A stretch of 64,000 bases of DNA, taken from assembly GCA_907163375.1 (NCBI GenBank), contig CAJQUW010009036.1:21001-85000 (forward strand), written 5' to 3'. Below, in pieces: positions 47,178 through 55,464 of this stretch. The translations under genes were made by a program, and so were the position numbers. The notes beneath the pieces were generated by a model that did no database searches, was not told where the DNA came from, and was given only the letters and a program-made list of their open reading frames with translations. The stretch's first letter is position 1. The number at the start of each line of letters is the position of its first letter. The stretch is from Prostheceraeus crozeri. Taxonomy: Eukaryota > Platyhelminthes > Polycladida > Euryleptidae.

Positions 47178-48575
47178 TTAACTCTTCATTCGGAAATGGA
47201 GTGTGATACTTGTCACAGCATCTTTATGAAAAGGAATCAACGCACCAGCATCGTCATAAATGGCAATATCAATTTGTGGGATGTAGTTTGATTTCAGCTT
47301 TGTATAATGCACTTTCTTGAAAGTATGCTCAGATAAAATACTGCAGCTTTTTGGCTGGTATGGTATCATTGCTAGCAATGGAGCTTCAACATCTCCCACA
47401 CGTACATCTTCACCAATATTGGAATATATCTGAAAATAGTTAATACGACGCGATAGCGACATGTCTGCGCTAGCTTTGGTTACAGTACCACTTTTAAAGA
47501 TATTTTGGTCAAAACCCAAAATGTCCATTAGAGTTTTATCCATAATTAGTTCAATACCTTTTCCACTTATAGTGAGAGACAAAGTACCTTCTTTTTCAGA
47601 AAATGAAATATGTTGCTCATTAATCACTTCATTTAAATAATCTACAACCAATTTAACCGAAGTAATAATGCGAGGCATCAACACTCTTGTTTCATGTAAG
47701 ATTCCACCTAAAGGCTCTACACACTTTCTGTATAAAGATACGGTCCATTCTGTATCAAATTGATTTGACCTTTCACATGGTAAATGTTGCATATCAGATT
47801 TTCCATGAACAGCTGCAGAACGATGTCGTAAGAACTGATGAAAATCTTTTGAACAAACTAATACTAGATCATCATCATTTAATTTACTTATTGCAATATG
47901 ATTAGATGATTTAATATAAGTCAATGCTGCCACTTGCTTGCCATCAACTCGAAGGAGATAATTAAATTTCTTCAATAATGTTTCAGGAGTCATGTTTGTC
48001 TTTCTTGGCTTAATCACAATCTTCTTCACCAACGTCTTCTCATTTTTTGGAATAAGATCTACATAATAAGCTTCCTCTCGATATATTAACTGTTTATGAC
48101 CACTTATGTGGTAATTAACGTTGAAATTATCATAGCTTGTTAAGGCGCTAGCGAGGTAGCCTAAATCATTTCTTAAACTTGGACTTAAACCAACAATCCA
48201 ATCTTTCTCAACTACATGATGTACATAATTATAATCATCATTGTGCGGAGTAAATTGGACAATATGTTTACTCGCTTTATTCAAGAAATCATATATAAAC
48301 TTTTTACATGATAAGAGATCTTTCTTTGGCCACTGTGGAATGTATACTCGGCAGCCCTTTTCACATTGGTAAGCAGCTGTACGCCTCATATTAATAGTCA
48401 TCACCTCATGATCAAAAGTATAGACACAGTTGCTATAAACAAGTTGAGTGACACCCACTTCCCAATTTCCATTTAGCTGTTGTGCATGATCAATGGGAGT
48501 AGAAAAGAGTGCGGCTCGATTACTAGTAAATCTCTTTGTAGCCGCATTGCTAAGCAAAATATGATAAAACGACAT
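47178..48575 (-). CDS. Polinton virion-type protein, paralogue 2 (465 residues)
   Basis: The best ATG is at 48575 (MSFYHILLSNAATKRF). The protein shows LNGNWEVGVTQLVYSN near the front, FQIYSNIGEDVRVGDVEAPL near residue 375-395, and QIDIAIYDDAGALIPF and SITLHFRMKS at the end, matching the layout of the 516-residue neighbour. The two are clearly paralogues but far diverged. The start lies 35 bases from the start of the divergent PC4-like gene at 48611. Probably a structural protein, by neighbourhood and family; this is inference. Confidence 0.75.
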   Translation of the reverse strand: MSFYHILLSNAATKRFTSNRAALFSTPIDHAQQLNGNWEVGVTQLVYSNCVYTFDHEVMTINMRRTAAYQCEKGCRVYIPQWPKKDLLSCKKFIYDFLNKASKHIVQFTPHNDDYNYVHHVVEKDWIVGLSPSLRNDLGYLASALTSYDNFNVNYHISGHKQLIYREEAYYVDLIPKNEKTLVKKIVIKPRKTNMTPETLLKKFNYLLRVDGKQVAALTYIKSSNHIAISKLNDDDLVLVCSKDFHQFLRHRSAAVHGKSDMQHLPCERSNQFDTEWTVSLYRKCVEPLGGILHETRVLMPRIITSVKLVVDYLNEVINEQHISFSEKEGTLSLTISGKGIELIMDKTLMDILGFDQNIFKSGTVTKASADMSLSRRINYFQIYSNIGEDVRVGDVEAPLLAMIPYQPKSCSILSEHTFKKVHYTKLKSNYIPQIDIAIYDDAGALIPFHKDAVTSITLHFRMKS

Positions 48576-48610
48576 TTTTATATTGCTAATCTGCAACTTT
48601 GCATAACATC
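48576..48610. promoter_or_regulatory. 35-bp divergent start region
   Basis: The minus-strand gene starts at 48575 and the plus-strand gene at 48611, so only 35 bases (TTTTTATATTGC...TTTGCATAACATC) separate the two ATGs. It is AT-rich without a canonical TATA box; transcripts may start inside the opposite gene. Confidence 0.45.
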
Positions 48611-48967
48611 ATGAAGACTTGGATTTTGGACTCTCTACAATATATCAGAGTTGATCGTGATGGAAACGTACATTTCAAAAATTCTCATGGTCATACATCA
48701 AGAGGAATTACATTAACATGGCGACAATTTGTCAACCTCAATGATATCATGAGGGATTTGGAATATTTTGAAACATTAAGATTCATCTCCTTGGGTGATC
48801 AAGTTTGGCTTCAACATTACAGAAATGAAATTCAAATCTACCATTCTCATTCCGCAAACTGTTTCTCATTTCGCAAATACAATTGGGAGAAGTATAGAAG
48901 ATATATACATCGCTCCATCATGACATTTATTCGTCGTGAGTTCATCGCCCTACTATGCAAATCTTAA
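48611..48967 (+). CDS. PC4-like protein 1 of the Polinton (118 residues)
   Basis: Starts MKTWILDSLQYIRVDRDG at 48611. The segment LQYIRVDRDGNVHFKN...SRGITLTWRQFVNLNDI has the strand-strand-strand-helix pattern and the RGISL-T..QW..L signature of the transcription cofactor PC4 (single-strand DNA-binding fold). After it comes a second part (WLQHYRNEIQIYH and FRKYNWEKYRRYIHRSIMTFI), not found in PC4. A paralogue follows 22 bases downstream, then the TBP-like gene, all on plus between two minus-strand blocks. A single-strand DNA-binding or transcription role is inferred; fold comparison is needed for certainty. Confidence 0.5.
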   Translation: MKTWILDSLQYIRVDRDGNVHFKNSHGHTSRGITLTWRQFVNLNDIMRDLEYFETLRFISLGDQVWLQHYRNEIQIYHSHSANCFSFRKYNWEKYRRYIHRSIMTFIRREFIALLCKS

Positions 48968-48989
48968 TCAGACATGACTACCACGCACC

Positions 48990-49640
48990 ATGAGTTGGAA
49001 ATTAGATTCCCTACAACGTATTGAAACGGATCATGATCGAAACGTCTATTTCAAAGATTCAACTGGAAATGTGAGAAGAGAGTTTGCTTTATCTTATCGT
49101 CATTTTCAATCTCTACATCATATCATGAAGGACTTGAAATACTTCTATATGAAAAGACATTCACGTATTGGAAATCGCATCTGGCTGCGCGTCAACAATC
49201 GGCGAATTCAACTCTATCATTCCCAACTTCATACTAACTTCACATTTCATCAAGGTAGTTGGGAAAAGTATAAAAGGAAGGTACATCGCTCAATTTACTC
49301 ATTCTTTCATCATGAAGCGCCATCGCTACACCATCGTCAACATTCTCCGTCGCTTCAGACTCTACACCAAAATCGATCTCACAACATTACACCAACAGCT
49401 TCCAAACAGCAAGTATTACCCGGGCCGTCCTCAAATGTTAGTGGTGAAGATGAACAATTCACGGAATCTTCAACTCTTCCCAAATGGGACTGTACAGATT
49501 CTCGGCGCCCTTTCTCATTCATCGGCGCAGTCAATGCGCTTAGAGCTACAAAGACTACTACGTCGGATATGGAAGAGGGAGAGGTGTGTGATGTCGAATC
49601 TGACTGTGGACAATATGGTGATCTCTACTCAATTGAGTGA
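48990..49640 (+). CDS. PC4-like protein 2 of the Polinton
   Basis: Starts MSWKLDSLQRIETDHDRN. Residues 1-107 align end to end with the preceding gene (LDSLQRI / LDSLQYI; NVYFKDSTGN / NVHFKNSHGH; IWLRVNNRRIQLYHSQ / VWLQHYRNEIQIYHSH; SWEKYKRKVHRSI / NWEKYRRYIHRSI), so it is a tandem duplicate. The frame stays open to 49640, but the last 109 residues overlap the TBP-like gene in another frame and look like low-complexity by-product (His/Ser/Gln/Thr-rich) or a genuine overprinted tail. Function as for the first copy. Confidence 0.5.
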   Translation: MSWKLDSLQRIETDHDRNVYFKDSTGNVRREFALSYRHFQSLHHIMKDLKYFYMKRHSRIGNRIWLRVNNRRIQLYHSQLHTNFTFHQGSWEKYKRKVHRSIYSFFHHEAPSLHHRQHSPSLQTLHQNRSHNITPTASKQQVLPGPSSNVSGEDEQFTESSTLPKWDCTDSRRPFSFIGAVNALRATKTTTSDMEEGEVCDVESDCGQYGDLYSIE

Positions 49641-49857
49641 CAGTCTATCATTTTTGAAGATTCGTACCAGCAGTTACAGTTTGTGTTATGAACCCGAACT
49701 TTTTCCTGCAGCTCTCATTAGTTGTTGGTTACCTGTGCATGTGGCAATCTTTCATAATAGTAAAGTGATCATTACTGGACTAAAATCTCATGTACAAGCA
49801 AATATGATCCTAGACTATCTCATTGAGTATGTACGTACCCAGCGGATTGTAAAATAA
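49312..49857 (+). CDS. TATA-binding-protein-like factor of the Polinton
   Basis: 181 residues from the ATG at 49312, the size of the TBP core, with its two-fold repeat. First half: YTIVNILRRFRLYTKIDLTT, then LVVKMN, LQLFPNGTVQILGALS and a helix, matching TBP's NIVSTVNLGCKLDL...LIFSSGKMVCTGAKS. Second half: NLTVDNMVISTQL, YEPELFPAALIS, VAIFHNSKVIITGLKSHV and a helix, matching IQNMV..., SYEPELFPGLIY and LLIFVSGKVVLTGAKV. YEPELFP is a signature of the TBP second half. The protein should bend TATA DNA and recruit RNA polymerase. It follows two PC4-like genes and has an AATAAA at its stop. It is too diverged to be a recent host TBP copy. The alignment was done by eye. Confidence 0.85.
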   Translation: MKRHRYTIVNILRRFRLYTKIDLTTLHQQLPNSKYYPGRPQMLVVKMNNSRNLQLFPNGTVQILGALSHSSAQSMRLELQRLLRRIWKRERCVMSNLTVDNMVISTQLSDSLSFLKIRTSSYSLCYEPELFPAALISCWLPVHVAIFHNSKVIITGLKSHVQANMILDYLIEYVRTQRIVK

Positions 49858-49883
49858 AAAACAATTTTTCCAACATGATGTTT

Positions 49884-50345
49884 TTATTTCAAATCATGAT
49901 AGAACTTACAAATCATTTTTTCATTAGAGGATGGATTACATGAAAAGTTTTGAATAACAGATGCAAATCGAGATACATGTAAACGTCTTAAGATGAAGTA
50001 CAGTACAAAAGCACCACACGTTGATGAAAGTGGATGTTGTAGTATGCGTTCATTTCGCTGATATTGACGCGTATGTTTTCTCAACCACTGCTGTGTTGGT
50101 ATATTTGGAGGTTGAGCAAGAGAGTCAAATAGTTCACCACGTCGGTCTTCTCCAATAAAGATCGCTTTCCAATGCTCACCGCCTAAATTCTGTGAATGAG
50201 TGTTTAGCACAATAAAGATGGGATAGTGATTTACTGCAGGTGGTAAGGTATCGAGTGAATAGACATTATCGAAAGCTTTCAACGTCGCTTCGTCTGCATT
50301 ACGCTGCACTTTAGTCTTAATATCGTCAGCAGTCAACCAACTCAT
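49884..50345 (-). CDS. PRO: Adenain-type maturation protease
   Basis: 153 residues. Cysteine protease of the adenovirus/Ulp1-like fold used by Polintons to process virion proteins. The catalytic set is visible: His58 in GGEHWKAIF, Asp74 in LFDSLAQPP, Gln103 in ILQHPLSSTCG (oxyanion hole) and Cys110 in STCGAFVLYF. The length is close to that of related virus proteases. Its ATG shares one base with the stop of the capsid-like gene (TAATG), so the two are likely co-expressed. Confidence 0.9.
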   Translation of the reverse strand: MSWLTADDIKTKVQRNADEATLKAFDNVYSLDTLPPAVNHYPIFIVLNTHSQNLGGEHWKAIFIGEDRRGELFDSLAQPPNIPTQQWLRKHTRQYQRNERILQHPLSSTCGAFVLYFILRRLHVSRFASVIQNFSCNPSSNEKMICKFYHDLK

Positions 50346-51622
50346 TAACGATTATACTGAAGAATTACGTCACGATACTTTGTAATTTCAATGTTTGAAT
50401 CGAAGACTGCATAAATTAATACATTGATCGTCTCAGGTAGTGTTCTTTTGAACGTCAAATCCAAACGAATATTATGAGGCACGTTCGATTGACGATAGGG
50501 TGCACTAATATCGCTGTCAGCAGTCAAATCAAATGCATAAATAGTATATCCACTCTTAAACTCTTTCATAGTCAGTCCGTTGGTGTCATCCGTATTGTAA
50601 AAGCCAAAGACATCCATAAAATCAACATAACTGCGCATAAATTGATCCGAAGCAAAATCTGGTTTGTAGGGTGGACCAGGATGACTCACACCATTTACAC
50701 GTAAAGCAATTTCACTTAAATGATTGTGTTTAAAATTGAAAGGATTCTTCTTTATATTACCATTAAATGCATCATTTTCAACCATTGCCACCATGAGGAG
50801 CTTCGGTGCTTCCGATGGAAAGAGGCCATCTTTCATGAAACTCTTTTGATCTTTCGGAATTGTAAAGGTGAGAAGCTTTGTATGCTGAACGGGGTAAATG
50901 GCATTTTGGCGGTTAAGACCTTCAGCATGCCCTCTAATGACACTTGGATTCGGTACTACTCGACGAATGTAAAGTGCAATATCTTCCACATGAATTCTAA
51001 AATTGTCAACTTTAGCAAATGCATTCAGCGCAAATTCAGGCTTATTCAATGTCAGCTTGAGTCGCATGCTGGTATTACACAGTAAAAACTTTGACTGTCT
51101 AAAGAAGTCTAAATTCAGCGGACCATATAGCTGACATACTCTACTATCTTTAATCATAGCAGATCGCTTTACAAAGCCACTGTTTGTTTCAACATCAAAT
51201 TTTCCTGCTTCATCTCTGTACCATCCCATGGCTTCCATATGACTTTTTTGTGCTGCTGGATGAAACTGTGATACATGATTGAAATATGATTTATAGGGAT
51301 AATCGCTTTGACCACCTTCCACCTGCTGCTCTCCAATCGTTAGAGAAACATCGCGAAGTAATGTAGTCAATGGTAAATTGTTCAGTCCAACTTTATGTGT
51401 ATCGTCAATAGCAGTTCCATCTGCTTGCTGAATTCTAAACCTCAAATCAAGCATCGCATAACTCAAATCTATGTAGTCATCACTACCACCAGGAATAACA
51501 AATTCAATGGGGCCAGCATTCTCAGCTGTTCGAGGATGATAATCTACAATACTTGAACTAAGAATATCTGTCTGTATGGCTTGTTGATCGAACAAACAAA
51601 AACCGGAAGTTTTACACTCCAT
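50345..51622 (-). CDS. MCP: Major-capsid-like protein (F54H12.2-type family)
   Basis: 425 residues. It matches the protein family best known from the nematode gene F54H12.2: FDQQAIQTDILSSSIVDYHP, IEFVIPGGSDDYIDLSYAML, NNLPLTTLLRDVSLTIGEQQV, YPYKSYFNHV, NTSMRLKLTLNK, MVAMVENDAFNGNIKKNPFN, YTIYAFDLTAD and LPETINVLIYAVFDSNIEI. The family is Polinton-encoded, and I take it as the double jelly-roll major capsid protein. Two beta-rich halves and the position between the protease and the pX-like core gene fit that. A different capsid role cannot be excluded without structure comparison. No interruptions are seen. Confidence 0.75.
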   Translation of the reverse strand: MECKTSGFCLFDQQAIQTDILSSSIVDYHPRTAENAGPIEFVIPGGSDDYIDLSYAMLDLRFRIQQADGTAIDDTHKVGLNNLPLTTLLRDVSLTIGEQQVEGGQSDYPYKSYFNHVSQFHPAAQKSHMEAMGWYRDEAGKFDVETNSGFVKRSAMIKDSRVCQLYGPLNLDFFRQSKFLLCNTSMRLKLTLNKPEFALNAFAKVDNFRIHVEDIALYIRRVVPNPSVIRGHAEGLNRQNAIYPVQHTKLLTFTIPKDQKSFMKDGLFPSEAPKLLMVAMVENDAFNGNIKKNPFNFKHNHLSEIALRVNGVSHPGPPYKPDFASDQFMRSYVDFMDVFGFYNTDDTNGLTMKEFKSGYTIYAFDLTADSDISAPYRQSNVPHNIRLDLTFKRTLPETINVLIYAVFDSNIEITKYRDVILQYNR

Positions 51623-51624
51623 GA

Positions 51625-52080
51625 TTAGAAGTTATAGCAGCGTCGTCGTTTAGCGCCTGATGAATGATTAGAGCCTCTGCGACGTTTGCGTGAATGCCTT
51701 TTGACTGAAGATCGCACCTTACCAGCTCCGCGATGTTTCCTCATTCCTTTTTTCATTCGTTTAGGTGATTTCTTTCCTTGAGTAACACCAGCAATGGTCT
51801 GCTTCAATGTTTTTAAACCGCGTTCCTTCCCACGATTCAACAAACTGCTCTTAAAACTTCTACCTCTGGAAAGATCACTAGCAACATCACCAGCAAAGCC
51901 AACGGCATTACTTAAAACATTTCGTTTTAAAGATCTACCGACATTGGATATGAGAGGTGCTACAACAGATTTCAGTGCACCAAGTATGCTACCTCCACGT
52001 TGGCGGCGAGCACCGATGTAAATTTGTCCTCCGCCACTTACATAAGAGGGTCGTGAATAAAATGAGGCAGTTGGATTCAT
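51625..52080 (-). CDS. Basic virion core protein, adenovirus pX/pVI-like
   Basis: 151 residues. Front: YIGARRQRGGSILGALKSVV, an Arg-Gly-Gly segment before an amphipathic helix, then GRSLKRNVLSNAVGFAGDVASD and a very basic tail (KRMKKGMRKHRGAG, KRHSRKRRRG, KRRR). This layout is found in Polinton and adenovirus-like precursor core proteins, where the protease cuts next to a Gly-Gly. It likely coats DNA and helps to disrupt membranes. The stop is two bases from the ATG of the capsid-like gene, so co-expression is likely. Confidence 0.7.
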   Translation of the reverse strand: MNPTASFYSRPSYVSGGGQIYIGARRQRGGSILGALKSVVAPLISNVGRSLKRNVLSNAVGFAGDVASDLSRGRSFKSSLLNRGKERGLKTLKQTIAGVTQGKKSPKRMKKGMRKHRGAGKVRSSVKRHSRKRRRGSNHSSGAKRRRCYNF

Positions 52081-52121
52081 AGCTCAAACCCTAAACATTG
52101 TTAGTTACAACTTTGCATGAA

Positions 52122-53341
52122 TCACTGTCGATCACTTAGATGAAAGATGTCGGCACGACGCATCCAAGAGTTCATACTTGAAGGATAACCAGTCCATTTA
52201 ACAAGACACCATTCTTCACCTTGCCGTTTTTTACATCGAATGATTTTCTCTACCAAATATGTTTCACTTTCAGTGACTACCTCAATCTCATCGCGGTAAA
52301 AGCTACCCTCAATTTCTTCATTATCGTAATCTTTCAACTTGTAGGTGGTCGGAGAGTCTTTTTGATTAATCCTTGATACTGTAAATACCTCCTCTGTCCA
52401 ATTCGGGAAGTACCCTTTAGCAAAAACACTTTTCACTTTTGAGATACGAACTTTATCGCCAATTTTCACATCACTTTTCACATGAGTGCGTTTACGTTGG
52501 AATGATTCGCGCACTTTATCTACATTGTCAGCATTTACATCTACTGGTCTGAGTCCAATAGAACGATGGATAGAGTGATTGTAGGCATGGAGTGTATCTT
52601 GTAGAACCTTTGTCCAATTTTGTGTCAAGTTGGCAGTAAAATGTCGCCACAAGCGATTTTTTAATGTGCGATTAAAACGTTCAACGAGTGCAGCTTTATA
52701 AGCGCTCTTTACACTAAACAACTCAATGTCATGCCTCTCAAATAATCTTGTCACATGCTGATTTTCAAACTCTTTTCCTTGATCACTCTGAATTCTTTTT
52801 GGAATGCGACCTTCTCGAAAAATTGTTTGGAATGCTTTTGCTACTCCTTTCCCTTCTTTAGTTTTTAAAGGTTGAGCCCACGCATAACGCGAGAAAATAT
52901 CAATGACGGTTAAAATAAAATTATTGCCCGAGTTATGTTTTGAAATGGAGCAACATCACACAAATCTGCTTGCCACTGTTCATCGATGTCATGAACAATA
53001 TAATGGCGGGTGCGGTACTTCTTTTTCGCTTGTTTGTGGAGTGTATAGGTAGCCTGACCCTTTAACCATCGTTTCACTTGTGATTGTGGAACACCACTCG
53101 CTTTTGATAATTTCTTGATAGATGCAAATCCTGCCGGATGTTTTACATCATAATAGATTGACTTCAAACGTTCAGTCGATGACGGCTGACTCTTTTTCCT
53201 CCTTCTCATCTTTTTGCTTTCTTCCCTTTCTACATTTACAACAACTGCAGCATTTAGCTTTAGCGGTTTTGCGATCGTGTTCACATTGCTTAGGGGTTTC
53301 ATTATGAGAGCTGGCGCAGCAAGTGCAAGTGACAACGACAT
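52122..53341 (-). pseudogene. INT: Polinton integrase region with chromodomain
   Basis: Retroviral-type (DDE) integrase that inserts the element and makes the 6-bp duplication. Recognisable parts: an N-terminal basic region, a segment RLKSIYYDVKHPAGFASIKK with the helix-turn-helix SQVKRWLKGQATYTLHK, the catalytic-core entry DEQWQADLCDV, the core end AALVERFNRTLKNRLW, and a C-terminal chromodomain (EKIIRCKKRQGEEWCLVKWTGYPSSMNSW) that may target histone marks. The region looks broken, with about one break. It lies at the left border of the virion block. Confidence 0.85.
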
Positions 53342-53387
53342 TCACCTCTGGCGGCTCATTACATGGCAAGCAACACATCTGCTTCAT
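53172..53387 (-). CDS. Small Cys-rich open frame (71 residues)
   Basis: Starts MKQMCCLPCNEPPEVNVVV and has CCSCCKC and a basic-acidic tail. It overlaps the beginning of the integrase region in another frame. High cysteine suggests a metal-binding peptide, but the overlap makes it uncertain whether it is used at all. Confidence 0.25.
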   Translation of the reverse strand: MKQMCCLPCNEPPEVNVVVTCTCCASSHNETPKQCEHDRKTAKAKCCSCCKCRKGRKQKDEKEEKESAVID

Positions 53388-53388
53388 A

Positions 53389-54081
53389 TTAATAGTCTGA
53401 GAACATGTATTTCCTAGGAGGAGCTGTTTTACGTTTTCCTTTTACCAGTTTTAGTGGCGATGTAGATCTACGTCGAGTTCTTCCTCTTGTTTGCTTAGTG
53501 AGTGTGGGAGGGGATGTAGCAGGTGACGTCTTAAACCAATTTGTTGGCATTTTCATCGTCTGAGGCATTGGAGTAGTAGCCACTGTTGAATCAAGTTCTT
53601 TCAATGTCTCATTATTTAAAGCAAATTTTGGTACATTATGCTTTTTCAATAGTTTAAGAAAGTATGACCAACCAGGTGGAACATAGCCCTGACGGCGCTT
53701 TCTACGTGTCGCATACTGAATCAAGTCTTCATAACGTGAAGCATCAATCACTTTATTTTCATCCGTAATGATTTCTCCTCTATCATTTACATTGAGATGT
53801 GGTTCAATACTGTTGAAAACAGATATGGCATGTGCGCGAGATGCTAAAGGTGTAGCAGTCGATACAGAGTCACGCATCTTATTCTTCAAGTTTTTCAATT
53901 GCTCAACAGTTTCCGATTGTAATAATACAGCACGATGTGGATCTTTGATGTGAACATTTTGCTGATAATCTATTTCTTTCCTATACATTTGATTTGCAAG
54001 AGGTTGCTTTACTTGCTGCATGGCAGTCAATTGTACATATTCATCCTGAGGAATAACAATCATGCGAGAATAAGAACTCAT
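53389..54081 (-). CDS. Conserved Polinton protein (230 residues), unknown role
   Basis: Starts MSSYSRMIVIPQDEYVQL. It has KQPLANQMYRKE, IKDPHRAVLLQSETVEQLKN, a helical middle (LVxHAxRxRRR-type: LIQYATRRKRRQGYVPPGW), HNVPKFALNNETLKEL, and a long basic Pro/Thr-rich tail (RGRTRRRSTSPLKLVKGKRK). I recognise this as a protein found next to the ATPase in many animal Polintons; its job is unknown. A DNA-binding core or scaffold role is plausible from the charge. Its ATG overlaps the ATPase stop by four bases (ATGA). Confidence 0.7.
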   Translation of the reverse strand: MSSYSRMIVIPQDEYVQLTAMQQVKQPLANQMYRKEIDYQQNVHIKDPHRAVLLQSETVEQLKNLKNKMRDSVSTATPLASRAHAISVFNSIEPHLNVNDRGEIITDENKVIDASRYEDLIQYATRRKRRQGYVPPGWSYFLKLLKKHNVPKFALNNETLKELDSTVATTPMPQTMKMPTNWFKTSPATSPPTLTKQTRGRTRRRSTSPLKLVKGKRKTAPPRKYMFSDY

Positions 54082-54695
54082 AGTTTGTAGATAATCATGG
54101 GAGTTTTCAAAATATCACTTCGAAATCTAAATTCTTCCGGACACTCTTGCGTAAAGTCAATGAATAAGTAACCGCATGGTTTTTCAGTAGCTGCTTGAAA
54201 AATTTCAATTAAGGCTTTTGATCCTCTGGGTGCAACTTGTCGCGCTAAAATTTCAAATTGACTTTTATCTCGCGGATTCTTGAAAATAGCATAATAGTGT
54301 GTATTCAGGTTTCGTGTACGAGCTTCTTTTCCATCAGGAAACAAATTTTGTGTGATATAGATGATAAAGCACCTTTTATGGTGTGCTGCGCGAGTGAACA
54401 TATCTGTAACATCTTTTGAATTCTTACTTTCTTTTAATAAATCATCCAATACAACAACATCATTAGACTGAAGTTTATCCACTGGAATAATTCCTTCATG
54501 TCGAATAAAGTTGCGACTTTGCAATTCCTGAAACAGCGACGGTTGATAAATACCATAACACCAAATCACTCGATTGATAGGTTCCTTAAACAACTCCCTT
54601 CTTTTATCCAATAAATTCAGCGTGAAAACAGTTTTACCTGCATGAGATGGACCTGATACAGTCAGAACTTTATCACATTGAAGTCTGAAATCCAT
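54078..54695 (-). CDS. ATP: FtsK/HerA-type genome-packaging ATPase
   Basis: 205 residues from the first ATG (54695); the frame is open to 54743. P-loop motor that should pump DNA into capsids. Walker A GPSHAGKT at residues 15-22, Walker B VVVLDDLL near 80-87, followed by an Asn/Gln sensor-like YITQNLF near 115. The size matches the short A32/FtsK-HerA ATPases of Polintons. It sits between the two small conserved basic proteins, as usual in Polintons. Confidence 0.9.
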   Translation of the reverse strand: MDFRLQCDKVLTVSGPSHAGKTVFTLNLLDKRRELFKEPINRVIWCYGIYQPSLFQELQSRNFIRHEGIIPVDKLQSNDVVVLDDLLKESKNSKDVTDMFTRAAHHKRCFIIYITQNLFPDGKEARTRNLNTHYYAIFKNPRDKSQFEILARQVAPRGSKALIEIFQAATEKPCGYLFIDFTQECPEEFRFRSDILKTPMIIYKL

Positions 54696-54726
54696 TTTAT
54701 CACTTTGAGATTCAACATTTGCATAA

Positions 54727-55083
54727 TTAACGCTTAGAGCCAAAGATATTACCCAATAGGTTGCCCACGGCAGGAGCTATCATTGGAAGTATTGCTGAAA
54801 GGAAACCGCCCTTTTGTGTTAGAGTTTTCCTCTTTCTTTGAAGGGTGACTTTAGGATTGGAGATGAAACGCAATTTCGTAGCATATCGCTTAAGTAACTT
54901 TCGTTGTTTTGGCGCTAATTTCTTCGTCCTCAACTTCCTCACATGAGAAATAATTTCACAAATGAATTTATCGTTAGCATGTCGTATAGCATTGTATCGC
55001 TGATTTGCTTTCATTCGTCGGAGAGCTTGAATGGCTGAAGAAAACTTTTGACTTTTACGTTTCGCCATTTTACGTTTCGCCAT
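54727..55083 (-). CDS. Small basic Polinton protein with hydrophobic C-terminus
   Basis: 118 residues. Basic N-terminus (MAKRKMAKRKSQK), then KQRKLLKRYATKLRFISNPK, KRKTLTQKGG and a hydrophobic, Gly-rich end (FLSAILPMIAPAVGNLLGNIFG). The RYATKLRFxSNPK...GGFL pattern is common to Polintons. The Gly-Gly before the amphipathic end may be a protease site. It could be a membrane-active virion peptide; this is inference. Confidence 0.7.
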   Translation of the reverse strand: MAKRKMAKRKSQKFSSAIQALRRMKANQRYNAIRHANDKFICEIISHVRKLRTKKLAPKQRKLLKRYATKLRFISNPKVTLQRKRKTLTQKGGFLSAILPMIAPAVGNLLGNIFGSKR

Positions 55084-55134
55084 TTTCCGTGTTAGTCTTT
55101 GCTAAAACCTATCTTTACCACATTTGCATAGGTA

Positions 55135-55464
55135 CTAACTATTGCGACATAAGTGACACTCGAAATGAGCAATATCACAGTGGTTACATTGGCAAAGTTG
55201 AATGCAATTACGTATGAAACAGCGTTGACAAAAAGCATGCTTACATCTCTTGAAGATGCGCTTTTCATTTCCATCCTTTCGCTTACATACATCGCAACAC
55301 ATAGTTTCACCGTTACTGATGTCTATAGCAAGTCTTTTTGAAGATATGAATTTGCTAGCCTTTTCTAAATAATAGACGCATGTACAGAAGGAATATACTT
55401 CGAGAGTGAGCAGACATAGCTCGAAAACCAGTTGTGCTACAATCAAGTACCACTGCATTTTCAA
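55135..55464 (-). CDS. RING-finger protein with membrane segment (109 residues)
   Basis: Residues 1-35 hold a hydrophobic helix (LIVAQLVFELCLLTLEV) that may span a membrane. After it comes a RING pattern: CCDVCKR, then RCKHAFCQRCF (CxHxxCxxC) and further CxC/HCD pairs. RING proteins usually act as ubiquitin ligases. The stop of the next gene upstream overlaps by four bases. Viruses use such proteins against host defence; its role here is unproven. Confidence 0.6.
   Translation of the reverse strand: MKMQWYLIVAQLVFELCLLTLEVYSFCTCVYYLEKASKFISSKRLAIDISNGETMCCDVCKRKDGNEKRIFKRCKHAFCQRCFIRNCIQLCQCNHCDIAHFECHLCRNS

Noticed and set aside
49168-49311. Upstream extension of the TBP-like frame
   Set aside because: The part before the ATG at 49312 overlaps the well-conserved PC4-like domain of the neighbouring gene and does not match TBP; the ATG at 49312 gives the TBP core length.
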